Below, piece by piece: positions 25,127 to 34,615 of a stretch of DNA of 64,000 bases (positions are counted from its first letter, which is position 1; every line of letters starts with the position of its first letter). A program made the translations under genes and the position numbers. The notes beneath the pieces were generated by a model. The model was given only the letters and a program-made list of their open reading frames with translations. It ran no database searches and was not told where the DNA came from. Source of the stretch: Pontibacter sp. HSC-14F20. Lineage in GTDB: Bacteria; Bacteroidota; Bacteroidia; Cytophagales; Hymenobacteraceae. The stretch covers positions 82,723 through 146,722 of the forward strand of contig NZ_JAHZTC010000013.1 of the NCBI RefSeq assembly GCF_019599265.1. The letters are read 5' to 3'.

Positions 25127-26461
25127 ATGAAATTAAAGAAATATTGTAAACACTTGCTGGCAGGCTGCCTGCTGTTCCCGGGTGCCCTGTTGGCGCAGGA
25201 CACCAGGGGCGTGGCAGCGAATGACAGTCTGACGCTGGAACAGGTCGTGAACTATGCGCTGGAGAACACCGCGGCCATGGAACAGGCGCTGATCGACGAA
25301 CAGATTGGCGACAGGGAGATCAGGGCCAGCCTGTCTGGTTGGTTTCCGCAGGTCAATGCCAATTTCGGGGGCACTTACAACATCAAAAGGCAGCAGCAGC
25401 CGATCGGAGGAGAGATCATTACCTTCGGACAGAAGTACAATTCTAACCTGGCACTGCAGGCCACTCAGAACATTTTTGATAATAACCTTCTCCTCGCATC
25501 CAAGGCCTCCCGTTCCAGAAGAGTACTCCTGGAGCAAGAAGTGACTGACACCCGCATCAACACGGTGGTAGAGGTGAGTAAGGCTTTTTACAACGTGCTG
25601 CTCACGCAGGAACAACTCCGCATCCTGGATCAGAATATTTCGCGTCAGGAAAAGCAGTACAACGACGCCCGCAGTCGATACGAGGTAGGTTTGGTAGACA
25701 AGACTGACTACCAGCGAGCCGCTATTACGCTGGCCAACATCAGGTCAGACCGCAAGCGGGTGCAGGAAAGTATAAAAGCCAGCCTAGCTTACCTGAAGCA
25801 GCTGATGGGCTACCCGGTGGAGCAGGACCTGAGACTGACTTATAGCTATGGACGCATGGAGCAGGAGGTACAGGTGGATACCACCGAGCTGATCGCGTTC
25901 GATAAAAGGGTAGAGCTGCAGCAATTGCAAACCCAACGCGACTTGCTGAAGCTGAACACGGCCTACAACCGATGGAGCTTCCTGCCGACTGTTTCGGCTT
26001 TTGCCAATTACAACCTGCTATACTTCAATAACGAGTTCGCCAACCTCTACAACCAGCACTTCCCGAACTCATCGGTAGGTATACAGGCCTCTCTCCCGAT
26101 CTTTCAAGGCACCAGAAGGCTACAGAACCTGAAGATCGCGCAGTTGCAGGAAGACCGCCTGGATGTGCAGATCGAAGACACGCGCCGTGCTATTAACACC
26201 GAGTACCAGACTGCGCTGGCTAACTACAAAGGCGATTATATGGAGTGGCGCACAGTGCAGCAGAATCTGGTAATGGCCGAAGAGGTGTACGAGATCATCA
26301 AGCTACAGTACGACGAGGGCGTGAAAGCCTACGTGGACCTGATCGTGGCCGAGACCGAGCTGCGCACCACCCAACTGAACTACTACAATGCCCTTTACAG
26401 TGTGCTCTCCAGCAAACTGGACCTGCAGCGCGCCCTTGGAAATATAGACATCAACCGATAA
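25127..26461 (+). CDS. TolC-family outer-membrane efflux protein
   Basis: A 444-residue outer-membrane channel. The signal peptide ends at GALLAQ (about 24). Two repeats of the OEP type follow, with long coiled-coil helices (EQLRILDQNISRQEKQYND near 165 and a matching C-terminal half near 340-420). It forms the exit duct for the RND pump encoded by the next two genes, which follow at gaps of 18 and 35 bases. The 160-base leader has an AT-rich imperfect palindrome around GTTTAAAC (about 25001) that could be a second regulator site. Confidence 0.93.
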   Translation: MKLKKYCKHLLAGCLLFPGALLAQDTRGVAANDSLTLEQVVNYALENTAAMEQALIDEQIGDREIRASLSGWFPQVNANFGGTYNIKRQQQPIGGEIITFGQKYNSNLALQATQNIFDNNLLLASKASRSRRVLLEQEVTDTRINTVVEVSKAFYNVLLTQEQLRILDQNISRQEKQYNDARSRYEVGLVDKTDYQRAAITLANIRSDRKRVQESIKASLAYLKQLMGYPVEQDLRLTYSYGRMEQEVQVDTTELIAFDKRVELQQLQTQRDLLKLNTAYNRWSFLPTVSAFANYNLLYFNNEFANLYNQHFPNSSVGIQASLPIFQGTRRLQNLKIAQLQEDRLDVQIEDTRRAINTEYQTALANYKGDYMEWRTVQQNLVMAEEVYEIIKLQYDEGVKAYVDLIVAETELRTTQLNYYNALYSVLSSKLDLQRALGNIDINR

Positions 26462-26479
26462 CATCAGAAAATCAGGAGA

Positions 26480-27625
26480 ATGAAAAATAAGTACACCTGG
26501 CTGTTTGCAGCCATCATCAGCCCAACTATACTTGTGTCTTGCGGCGGTGACGATGCCGGACAGCAACAGATGAACCCCGCGGCCATGGCCGTTCCGGTCA
26601 ATACGATTCAGGTAAAGCAGCAAAGCGTGACCGGCCGCGACACCTATCCGGCTACGGTGGTGCCGCTGCAGGAAGTAGAATTGCGTCCGCAGGTATCCGG
26701 TTATATCACCAACATCTTCGTGCAGGACGGGCAGCGTGTTAAAAAGGGGCAGAAGCTCTACGAAATAGATCAGAACAAATACCAGGCAGGTATACAGCAG
26801 GCACAGGCAAGTTTGCAAAGCGCAAAAGCCAACCTGGCTCGCGCCGAGAAGGACCTGGAGCGTTACGAGCGCCTAGCCGAGCGCGATGCCATTGCACGAC
26901 AGCAGGTAGACTATGCCCGCACCGACGTACAGACCGCCCGCGCGCAGGTTTCGGCCGCACAGGCGCAGGTGAGTAGCGCCTCCACCGACCTGAGTTATTC
27001 CGTGATCAGTGCGCCTTTTAGCGGTGTGATCGGTATTTCGCAGGTACGGGTAGGAGCGCAGGTATCGCCGGGGCAGCCTTTACTCAACACCATTTCTTCC
27101 TCCGACCCGATTGCAGTTGATATTGTGATCAACGAAGGAGAGCTTGGTCGTTTCAGCAACCTGCAGCAGGGCAAGCAACCTGACTCACTTTTCACCATTC
27201 GCTTCAACAATGGCCAGCAATACGAGCACAATGGCAAGCTGGTCGCCATCGACAGGGCCATCGGCCGCCGCTCTGGTACCACAACCGTGCGTGTGCAGTT
27301 CCCTAACCCTGACGAAAGGCTGATACCAGGTATGACGGTGAGCCTGAATGTGCTGAACCAGGACCTGGGTGATCAGATCGTGATCCCTTACAAGTCGGTG
27401 ACCGAACAGCTGGGCGAGTACTATGTATATGTGGTGCAGGGTGATTCGGTAGTGCAGCAGAACGTGCAGCTGGGTACCCGGGTGAGCGCTGACATTGTGG
27501 TGCGCGAAGGCCTGAAAGAAGGGCAGCAGATCGTGACCGAAGGTATACAGCGTCTGCGCCAGGGAGCTAAAGTACAAGTAGGTGGTCCTGAGCAAGGACA
27601 GCCACAGGCAGGAGCCGGCAAATAA
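26480..27625 (+). CDS. RND efflux periplasmic adaptor (AcrA/MexA-like)
   Basis: A 381-residue membrane-fusion protein. Its lipoprotein leader ends in LVSCGGDD, so it is predicted to be anchored by lipid. The barrel-sandwich hybrid (about 60-200) contains VELRPQVSGYITNIFVQDGQ and the mirrored VISAPFSGVIG, interrupted by a helical hairpin (about 100-165). A beta-barrel and a membrane-proximal domain follow. It bridges the RND pump and the TolC duct encoded on either side. Confidence 0.95.
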   Translation: MKNKYTWLFAAIISPTILVSCGGDDAGQQQMNPAAMAVPVNTIQVKQQSVTGRDTYPATVVPLQEVELRPQVSGYITNIFVQDGQRVKKGQKLYEIDQNKYQAGIQQAQASLQSAKANLARAEKDLERYERLAERDAIARQQVDYARTDVQTARAQVSAAQAQVSSASTDLSYSVISAPFSGVIGISQVRVGAQVSPGQPLLNTISSSDPIAVDIVINEGELGRFSNLQQGKQPDSLFTIRFNNGQQYEHNGKLVAIDRAIGRRSGTTTVRVQFPNPDERLIPGMTVSLNVLNQDLGDQIVIPYKSVTEQLGEYYVYVVQGDSVVQQNVQLGTRVSADIVVREGLKEGQQIVTEGIQRLRQGAKVQVGGPEQGQPQAGAGK

Positions 27626-27660
27626 ATGGAGATAGGTCTTTCAGAAGATTAACAGATAAT

Positions 27661-30600
27661 ATGATTTCAGAAGTATTTATAAGAAGGCCCGTCACCGCTA
27701 TGGTGATCTCGATTGTGATCGTACTGGTGGGTGCGCTGGCCATGATGAATTTGCCTGTCACGCAGTATCCGGATATTTCGCCGCCCACCGTTTCAGTATC
27801 GGCCAATTATACCGGCTCTGACGCCCTGACGGTGGAGCAATCGGTGGCAACACCGGTGGAGACGCAGATCAACGGTACGCCAGGTATGGCCTACATCACC
27901 TCTACCAACACGAGTACCGGCCAGATGAACATGGCGGTAACGTTTGAGATCGGGACCGATATTGACATTGCCACGCTCGATGTGCAGAACCGCGCCAGCA
28001 TTGCGCAGCCGACGCTGCCGGAAGAGGTACGGCGACTGGGTGTGACGGTGCGTAAGCGTAACCCGAGTATCATGATGGTGATCGGTATTTTCTCGCCAAA
28101 GCGCACGCACGACATCCAGTTCCTCGATAACTACACCAACATCTACATCAAAGATGCCCTGATGCGTGTAAGCGGGGTGGGGGACATCACTTCTATCGGC
28201 CAGGATTTCAGTATGCGCCTCTGGCTGCAGCCCGACAAACTGGCGCAATATGGCATTGGTGCAAGTGAGATTACGGCCGCGATACAGGAGCAGAACCTGC
28301 AGGTAGCCGCCGGTACGGTAGGCGGTGCGCCGCAGTACAACACGCAGGCTTTTCAGTACCCGATCACGGTAACCGGCCGATTGCAGACGCAGGAGGAGTT
28401 TGGTGATATTATTGTGCGCACTAACCCTGCCGATGGCTCGGTGGTATACCTGCGCGATGTAGCCCGTATCGAGTTTGGTCGCTTTGATTATGGCCGTCAG
28501 TCGAAGATAAACGGCAACCCGGCTACCATGATGCTCCTGTACCAGGCACCTGGAAGCAACGCCCTCGAAACAGCCGAAGGCATCTACGCCGCGCTGGACG
28601 AGCTGAAAGCATCTTTCCCGGCCGATGTGGATTATGTCGTTTCTTTTGAGACGGTATCGGTGGTGCAGGTGTCAATCAATGAGGTTGTCATGACGCTGAT
28701 AGAAGCCCTGATCCTGGTGATCCTGGTGGTGTTCCTGTTCCTGCAGAGCTGGCGCGCCACACTCATTCCAATCCTGGCTATACCTGTTTCTATCATCGGT
28801 ACATTCGTCTTCTTTATTCCGCTGGGCTTTACCATCAACACACTCACGCTCTTCGGTTTCGTGCTCTCAATTGGTATTGTGGTGGATGATGCCATTGTGG
28901 TGGTGGAAGCCGTGCAGCACTACATCGACCATGAGAAGCTCTCGGCGAGAGAAGCCACACGCAGGGCCATGAAAGATATCACAGCACCGGTTATTGCCAT
29001 TGCGCTTATTCTAGCAGCCGTATTTATACCTGTGGGCTTTATACCGGGCATTGTGGGTAGGCTATACCAGCAATTCGCGATCACGATTGCAATTTCTGTG
29101 TTGATTTCAGCTTTTGTGGCACTGACCCTCACGCCGGCACTGTGCTCGATCATGCTCAAGCCGATGAACGTGAATAAGGACTCGCGCGGCATCAACAAGT
29201 TCTTCTATAACTTTAACAATTGGTTTGCACGCACGACAGAGCGGTACTCGGTTGGCGTACGCAAGAGTATCAAAGCAACGCCGCTGGTGCTCATCGTCCT
29301 GATCTGTATTTATGTGGGCACCTTCGGACTATTCGCTACTAAGCCAACTGGCTTTATACCGACTGAGGACGAAGGCCGTATGTTCGTATCGGTGGAGCTG
29401 CCGGAAGGCGCTTCTATGAGCAGAACCTCTGAAATTCTGGAGGAGATTGGCAACCAGCTGGGCTCCGTGGAATCGATCCGGAACTATACCTCCATTGCTG
29501 GTCTGAACGCGATCAACTTCTCATTTAAGTCAAACAGCGGTACTTTTTTCGTGCAGCTGGAGCCCTGGGATCAGCGAACAGACGAGGCATCGCATCTGAA
29601 CGGTGTGATGGCCGAGGTGCAGCAAAAAATAGCGGGCATCAAAGAGGCTAACGTGCGATTGGTAGCGCCTCCGGCTATACCTGGTCTGGGCGCTTCGGGT
29701 GGTTTCTCGTTTGTGCTGCAGCAGCGCACCGCCGGCGATGTGCGTGAGTTGGAACAGGTGATGGGGCAGTTCCTGGGAGCAGCCAATGCTCGTCCTGAGA
29801 TAGGTATGGCGTACAGTTTCTTTACAGCCAAAACACCGGGATACCACATTGACGTGGACCGCGAAAAGGCCAAGCGACTGGGCGTGAACATTGCCGATAT
29901 TTATTCCACTATGTCCACCTACATGGGTAGCCGCTACGTGAACGACTTTACGCGCTACGGCCGTAATTTTAGAGTGGTGGCACAGGCCGACACCGCCTAC
30001 CGCATGGACATCGAAAGCCTGAAGCAGTTTTATGTGATGAACAGACAGGGAGAATCCGTGCCGCTGAGTGCCTTGGTTACTTCGCGGGTAGTAGAGAATG
30101 CGGCTGTGATTTCGCACTACAACCTTTTCCGCTCTGTGGACATCAATGGCAGTGCTGCCCCGGGCTACAGTAGTGGTCAGGCGCTGGATGCGCTGGAGGA
30201 AGTGGCGGCGCAGGTACTGCCTGCCGGCTATGGCTACGAGTTTACCGGGCTGAGCCGTGAGGAACGTGCAGCAGGTTCGAGTACGATCTACATCTTCTCG
30301 CTTTCGATCCTGCTCGTGCTTCTGTTGCTGGCGGCGCTCTACGAGAGCTGGTCGGTGCCGTTCTCTATCCTGTTCGCGATTCCGCTGGGTATGTTTGGCG
30401 CTATTCTGGCCCTGACGTTTCTGCCTAAGCTGGACAACAACGTGTACGCCCAGATCGGTATGGTGACGCTGATCGGTCTGGCAGCCAAAAACGCCATTCT
30501 GATTGTGGAGTTTGCCAAGGAACGCGTGGACCGGGGCATGGAACTGATTGAGGCAACAATTGAGGCCGTAAAGCTTCGTCTGCGTCCGATCATCATGACC

Positions 30601-30861
30601 TCGCTGGCCTTCATTTTGGGTGTGGTGCCGCTGGCGCTTTCTTCCGGTGCTGGTGCCGTATCGCGCCAGACGATTGGTTGGGTTGTGATTGGTGGCATGC
30701 TGGCCGCTACCTTCCTGGCAATCTTTGTGGTGCCGGTATTGTATGTGGTCATTACCCGGATTGCCTATGGTAAAAAGGGCCTGGCCGAGCTGCGTGCCAA
30801 AGGCGGTGACCTGCCGGACAACCATGGCAGTGATCCCGCTTATGTGAACCCTGAGGCTTAA
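27661..30861 (+). CDS. RND multidrug efflux pump of the AcrB/MexB (HAE1) type
   Basis: A 1066-residue inner-membrane proton-drug antiporter with twelve membrane helices and two large periplasmic loops. TM1 contains RRPVTAMVISIVIVL. The proton-relay pair D409-D410 lies in GIVVDDAIVVVE (TM4), matching the AcrB aspartates. Length fits the hydrophobe/amphiphile efflux group rather than heavy-metal pumps. It is the third gene of the TetR-linked operon and is followed by a terminator. Substrates cannot be read from sequence. Confidence 0.96.
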   Translation: MISEVFIRRPVTAMVISIVIVLVGALAMMNLPVTQYPDISPPTVSVSANYTGSDALTVEQSVATPVETQINGTPGMAYITSTNTSTGQMNMAVTFEIGTDIDIATLDVQNRASIAQPTLPEEVRRLGVTVRKRNPSIMMVIGIFSPKRTHDIQFLDNYTNIYIKDALMRVSGVGDITSIGQDFSMRLWLQPDKLAQYGIGASEITAAIQEQNLQVAAGTVGGAPQYNTQAFQYPITVTGRLQTQEEFGDIIVRTNPADGSVVYLRDVARIEFGRFDYGRQSKINGNPATMMLLYQAPGSNALETAEGIYAALDELKASFPADVDYVVSFETVSVVQVSINEVVMTLIEALILVILVVFLFLQSWRATLIPILAIPVSIIGTFVFFIPLGFTINTLTLFGFVLSIGIVVDDAIVVVEAVQHYIDHEKLSAREATRRAMKDITAPVIAIALILAAVFIPVGFIPGIVGRLYQQFAITIAISVLISAFVALTLTPALCSIMLKPMNVNKDSRGINKFFYNFNNWFARTTERYSVGVRKSIKATPLVLIVLICIYVGTFGLFATKPTGFIPTEDEGRMFVSVELPEGASMSRTSEILEEIGNQLGSVESIRNYTSIAGLNAINFSFKSNSGTFFVQLEPWDQRTDEASHLNGVMAEVQQKIAGIKEANVRLVAPPAIPGLGASGGFSFVLQQRTAGDVRELEQVMGQFLGAANARPEIGMAYSFFTAKTPGYHIDVDREKAKRLGVNIADIYSTMSTYMGSRYVNDFTRYGRNFRVVAQADTAYRMDIESLKQFYVMNRQGESVPLSALVTSRVVENAAVISHYNLFRSVDINGSAAPGYSSGQALDALEEVAAQVLPAGYGYEFTGLSREERAAGSSTIYIFSLSILLVLLLLAALYESWSVPFSILFAIPLGMFGAILALTFLPKLDNNVYAQIGMVTLIGLAAKNAILIVEFAKERVDRGMELIEATIEAVKLRLRPIIMTSLAFILGVVPLALSSGAGAVSRQTIGWVVIGGMLAATFLAIFVVPVLYVVITRIAYGKKGLAELRAKGGDLPDNHGSDPAYVNPEA

Positions 30862-30907
30862 GGAGAGCTTTGTCTAAGGACAAATGACTCTTGTCTAGGT
30901 ATAAATG

Positions 30908-30937
30908 AAAAGCCCCGGCCGTTTGGTCGGGGCTTTT
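30908..30937 (+). terminator. Rho-independent terminator of the RND operon
   Basis: A 13-bp stem (AAAAGCCCCGGCC at 30908-30920, GGTCGGGGCTTTT at 30925-30937, one G-T pair) has a 4-base loop GTTT and ends in T. Confidence 0.85.
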
Positions 30938-31021
30938 GCTTTTGAATCAAGCTTGAGATCGTGCTATACCTATACCTGGAGTAACTTAGCGCAGGGCTCA
31001 TTTCTTTTTTTGTCAGGCACG

Positions 31022-31525
31022 CTACCTGGGAGTTTTCTCCATCAGACGCTCGATCCAGAAAATCAAAAACAGCGCAACAAGGTTGATTCCGATGAACTTC
31101 TGGCCGAGGTCGGTGCCGATGCTGAAGTGAAAAGAGGAGAGGGCCAGCCTGAACTTAAAGATCCAGCCTTCGACCATATCCACGCCAAAACCAATGCGCA
31201 AGCCTGCTACATACTGAAAGCCATAGGCTCCAAACGAGAAGTACACTACCTGCAGCAGCTGGTTGATGAGCGAGAGCACGAGGCCGCGTTTGTGGTTACG
31301 GAAGAGCATGCGTCCGCAAAGAATGGAAAAAATGTAAAGTCCGCCGGCGAAAAGACCGATGCGCAGTGCTGTCTGGTCAATAAACATTTCGCCGCTGAAC
31401 ATCACCCACAGGGTGAGGGCTATACCTAAAATGCCGCCGATGATCTGGTAAAGCGCAAGGGCTTTTATCTGATTTCTGATCTGGTTGTTCAAACTGTTTT
31501 TTTGCTTTGTCAAACTAGCTGGCAA
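31022..31525 (-). CDS. Four-helix membrane protein, unknown function
   Basis: A 167-residue protein with four hydrophobic segments: IIGGILGIALTLWVMFSG, LRIGLFAGGLYIFSILCG, LINQLLQVVYFSFGAYGF and FIGINLVALFLIFWIERLM. An Asn/Gln/Lys-rich N-terminus lies before the first helix. I do not recognise a family with certainty; similar proteins occur as hypotheticals in Cytophagales. A long overlapping frame on the plus strand starts inside the RND terminator and is judged a shadow. No operon partner is adjacent. Confidence 0.7.
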   Translation of the reverse strand: MPASLTKQKNSLNNQIRNQIKALALYQIIGGILGIALTLWVMFSGEMFIDQTALRIGLFAGGLYIFSILCGRMLFRNHKRGLVLSLINQLLQVVYFSFGAYGFQYVAGLRIGFGVDMVEGWIFKFRLALSSFHFSIGTDLGQKFIGINLVALFLIFWIERLMEKTPR

Positions 31526-31622
31526 GTTAGTAAAATTAGGGCTGGGCTCACTAGGGAAATCTCATCGAGAATCACTACATTTCTAGGAAGAAAGCAGAAC
31601 CTCAACAGGATACTTCAAGTCA

Positions 31623-32924
31623 ATGCCAGCACTCTTCAACAAAAACAGCAGCCAGATTAAAGTAGGACTTTACGCCGCCGTGGTGGTTTTCTTTGCCTAT
31701 ACCATGATCTTCGGCTTCCGGAAATCTTTCACAGTGGCCACTTTCGACGGAATGGAAATTGCCGGGTATAGCTATAAGACGATCCTGGTGATCAGTCAGG
31801 TGCTGGGTTATCTGCTGGCAAAATTCTACGGCATCAAGTATATAGCGGAGCTTAAACGAACGGGCCGGGGCGGCGTTATTCTGCTCCTGACAGGTATAGC
31901 CTGGCTGAGCTGGCTGTTTTTCGCCCTCGTGCCGCCTCCTTACAACATTGCTTTTCTGTTTGTTAACGGTTTTCCGCTGGGCATGCTCTGGGGCGTTGTT
32001 TTCTCTTATGTAGAGGGCAGGCGAAGTACTGATTTTATTGGGGCCACATTAGCAGTAAGTTTCATCTTCGCCTCCGGCTTTGTCAAGTCGGTGGGGGCCT
32101 GGCTGATGGTGCAGTTTGGCGTGTCGGAGTTTTGGGTGCCGTTCTATACCGGTCTGGTCTTCGCATTGCCGCTGCTGCTCTTTATTTTCCTGATGGAAAG
32201 GATTCCGCCACCCAGCGAAGAAGACATCCAGCTACGAACAGAGCGGGCCCCTATGACCGAAGAAGACCGGAAACGTTTTGTGAAGGAGTTTTTCGCCGGC
32301 ATTGTGGCCTGCGTCCTCATCTACTGTTTTGCAACTATCTTCCGGGACATACGCGATAATTTTGGGGCAGAAATGTGGAAAGAGCTGGGCTTTTTCGATC
32401 AGCCAGCCATTTTCTCAAAAACAGAAACTCCTATCACCCTCATCATCTTGGTTCTGATCGGCAGCATGGTGCTCATCAAAAACAATTATAAGGCCCTGCA
32501 GACAGCGCACGTTTTTATCCTAATTGGCTTCGCGATTGCCGGCATTTCAACCGCGCTTTTTGCCGCTCAGTCTATGGATCCGGTGTGGTGGATGATGTTG
32601 GTGGGCCTGGGCTTGTACATGGTGTACATCCCGTTCAATGCCGTCTTCTTCGACCGGTTGATCTCCGCTTTCAGGTATACCGGAAACGTCGGTTTCCTGA
32701 TTTACCTAGCCGATTCGTTTGGGTATGTGGGGAGCGTGGGGGTGCTGTTCAGCAAAGAGATTTTTAAGGTACAGCTGAACTGGGTCACGTTTTTCTCCAA
32801 CAGCGTGATCGGACTGTCTGCCATCGGCATTGTGCTGACTGCATTTTCGATGGTGTATTTTGGAAGAAAGTATGAAAAGTTGCAAGCTAGTGAACGGAGT
32901 GCGGCAAAAGCAGTACAGGTATAA
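31623..32924 (+). CDS. DUF5690 MFS-like membrane protein
   Basis: A 433-residue polytopic protein with about twelve membrane helices in two halves, split by a charged cytosolic segment (about 195-225). It resembles the major facilitator fold and I associate it with DUF5690, a Bacteroidota family. Conserved-looking features are FFAYTMIFGFRKSFTVATF near 24, GFPLGMLWGVVFSYVEGRR near 118 and YIPFNAVFFDRLISAFR near 335. The substrate is unknown. The start is ATG 31623, 98 bases from the divergent membrane gene. Confidence 0.78.
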   Translation: MPALFNKNSSQIKVGLYAAVVVFFAYTMIFGFRKSFTVATFDGMEIAGYSYKTILVISQVLGYLLAKFYGIKYIAELKRTGRGGVILLLTGIAWLSWLFFALVPPPYNIAFLFVNGFPLGMLWGVVFSYVEGRRSTDFIGATLAVSFIFASGFVKSVGAWLMVQFGVSEFWVPFYTGLVFALPLLLFIFLMERIPPPSEEDIQLRTERAPMTEEDRKRFVKEFFAGIVACVLIYCFATIFRDIRDNFGAEMWKELGFFDQPAIFSKTETPITLIILVLIGSMVLIKNNYKALQTAHVFILIGFAIAGISTALFAAQSMDPVWWMMLVGLGLYMVYIPFNAVFFDRLISAFRYTGNVGFLIYLADSFGYVGSVGVLFSKEIFKVQLNWVTFFSNSVIGLSAIGIVLTAFSMVYFGRKYEKLQASERSAAKAVQV

Positions 32925-32992
32925 TGCTTGCTTTTCGCTTCTTGCTTACAGAGTCGGTACAGCGTAAATAAGGTAGAGCAGCACCGCCCTGC

Positions 32993-33364
32993 TTATTTAT
33001 TCAGAAACCGGTAGAAAATTAAACCGCCTGCTGCGTAGAGGGCGGCATCTACCCAGTCAGAGGTATAGCGGGGCATGAATTTCGGGAAAAACACCTCGAA
33101 GGCAAGCGAAAAATAAACAACCGTGAAAACAACATGGTACCAGGCGAGGCGCAGCTGCTGACCGTAGAAAAAGCGAATTACAAACAAAGTGACAGTGAGC
33201 ACCAGCGGCAGGCAAAGCAAATCGTCCAGGTAATGCTGCACCCACCACAGCCTGGGCAGTTCGAGCCAGCGCCACACCAGATGCAACAGGTATACCCCTG
33301 CCAAAAGCCAGAACAATGGACTGAGGGTGCGCCAGCTTATCCGGCCAGCAACGCGATCAGCCAT
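32993..33364 (-). CDS. Four-helix membrane protein (magnesium citrate secondary transporter-like annotation group)
   Basis: A 123-residue membrane protein with helices near 12-28, 45-65, 72-92 and 100-118, and many Trp and Tyr residues. Homologues in Hymenobacteraceae are often labelled magnesium citrate secondary transporter, but the protein is too short for that role to be taken at face value. Its start overlaps the end of the upstream zinc-ribbon gene by 28 bases, implying translational coupling. Function unknown. Confidence 0.62.
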   Translation of the reverse strand: MADRVAGRISWRTLSPLFWLLAGVYLLHLVWRWLELPRLWWVQHYLDDLLCLPLVLTVTLFVIRFFYGQQLRLAWYHVVFTVVYFSLAFEVFFPKFMPRYTSDWVDAALYAAGGLIFYRFLNK

Positions 33365-33633
33365 AAAAGGAAGGAGACAATGGATACAAAGGCGATCTGG
33401 AAGCCCAAGCCGATCCGCTTAAAAAACTGGGTATACCAGGGATCGTCGGGGTTTAATTCGATGAATTTAATGGAGAAACGCTCTTCTTCCTCTTGCCGGC
33501 GCTCCTCCCGCTCTTGCTGGCGGGCAACGGCCACCGGGTCAAGCACGCTCTGGCAATGCTCGCAGCGGTCGGTAGGGTTCTGGTTCCAGTGTGACCACTG
33601 ACCGCAGTTCGGACATTTTCTGCTAGCACTCAT
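33337..33633 (-). CDS. Zinc-ribbon protein with C-terminal membrane helix
   Basis: A 98-residue protein. An N-terminal four-cysteine ribbon (CPNCGQWSHWNQ then CEHC, residues 8-28) is followed by a strongly charged Arg/Glu helix (about 38-52) and one C-terminal membrane helix. It is thus tail-anchored with the zinc site in the cytosol. It is the first gene of a two-gene minus-strand unit. A TATCTTTG -7-like box lies at 33713-33720 on the minus strand. Function unknown. Confidence 0.68.
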   Translation of the reverse strand: MSASRKCPNCGQWSHWNQNPTDRCEHCQSVLDPVAVARQQEREERRQEEEERFSIKFIELNPDDPWYTQFFKRIGLGFQIAFVSIVSFLLWLIALLAG

Positions 33634-33712
33634 AGTTATTCAGGTATGTAGCCTTCCGTTTCAGCGGAAATGTATGGTTTGCTTCCTTTTAAACCACACA
33701 ATCAGGTTAATA

Positions 33713-33720
33713 CAAAGATA
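33713..33720 (-). promoter_or_regulatory. Candidate -7 box for the zinc-ribbon gene
   Basis: TATCTTTG on the minus strand matches TAnnTTTG, about 80 bases before the ATG. No clear -33 TTTG is seen. Confidence 0.35.
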
Positions 33721-33870
33721 CTACATTTCACTGGCTTCCGTGGGCTGAAATGGAATTATCGTCTGTTTTTGAGCAGGAAATCATTCTGTTAGCTGGTTGG
33801 TTCAGGTATACGCTTTTGCAATGAAAAGGCAACCCGGACACTGAAAAGTAGCTTCAACATGGTCATCTTG

Positions 33871-34365
33871 TTAACGCTCGGATTTGATAAAGCTGATATG
33901 CCCATCTGATTCAACATGCGCTGCCTTAACTTCTTTTACATCTTCTATACCTTCTCTTCGCAGATGCTCCAACAGTTCTTCTTCTGTCAGAAACTCACGG
34001 CGCATGTTGCGGCGCAGCAGTTTGCCATCCTTTACCACGAGCAGCGGGGGGTAAGAGATGAGTTTTTCTACGAGTGAAGAGTGGTAGCTCAGCAGGTTAA
34101 TACTATAGTTCAGGGCCATTAATGTCAGAATCACAAGGAAGCCTTCTGTGATGGAGGAATAGCCTCCGAGCGAGTGCGTTGTGGCCTCTGCAATGAGCAC
34201 GACAAAAAGCAGGTCAATAGTGGCGAGCTCTCCCCCGGTCCTGCGTGGCACGATGCGCAGCAGCAACAGAATGCCCAGGTATAGGACCGAAGCTCTCAAC
34301 ACAAGTTCAAGCACAGGGGTTTCTGTTCTGAAGAGTTCAGCCAGATTTATTTGAAGTAACTCCAT
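33871..34365 (-). CDS. DUF421 (YetF-like) membrane protein
   Basis: A 164-residue protein starting at ATG 34365 (MELLQINL); a longer frame adds 14 unlikely residues. Three membrane helices (about 18-38, 45-65, 72-92) include the family hallmarks RIVPRRTGGELATIDLL and SLGGYSSITEGFLVILTL. They are followed by a small cytosolic domain with PPLLVVKDGKLLRRNMRRE. DUF421 proteins are widespread and poorly understood; YetF-type members have been linked to spore and membrane physiology in Bacillus. It is monocistronic here. Confidence 0.82.
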   Translation of the reverse strand: MELLQINLAELFRTETPVLELVLRASVLYLGILLLLRIVPRRTGGELATIDLLFVVLIAEATTHSLGGYSSITEGFLVILTLMALNYSINLLSYHSSLVEKLISYPPLLVVKDGKLLRRNMRREFLTEEELLEHLRREGIEDVKEVKAAHVESDGHISFIKSER

Positions 34366-34615
34366 GTTAGTTAAATGTCTAAGTTTAAACGCTCTTGCCA
34401 GCAGCATCTGACACTTTATACCTACATCGCTTTATATCAGGGTCTCCTGGCAATTGCCTATGTACGGCAAATGAGGCAACCGGATGCTGTTGAAAGATTG
34501 GCAATGAGGTAGAGCCTGTATCAGGTAAAAACCTGTTAATCAATATTTATAGCAAGTACACTTTCTGAATTTTGGATTCTGCGTACAACAGAAATAAAAC
34601 TAAAAAGCTATCAGC

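Noticed and set aside
29530..30825. A 431-codon minus-strand frame opposite the RND pump gene
   Set aside because: It is fully inside a well-conserved AcrB-type gene, with no recognisable domain or start context.
30905..31429. A 174-codon plus-strand frame after the RND operon
   Set aside because: It begins inside the RND terminator and overlaps a minus-strand gene with four clear membrane helices; its own translation is hydrophilic and featureless.
33134..33601. A 155-codon plus-strand frame
   Set aside because: It overlaps two minus-strand genes with a zinc ribbon and membrane helices; judged a shadow.
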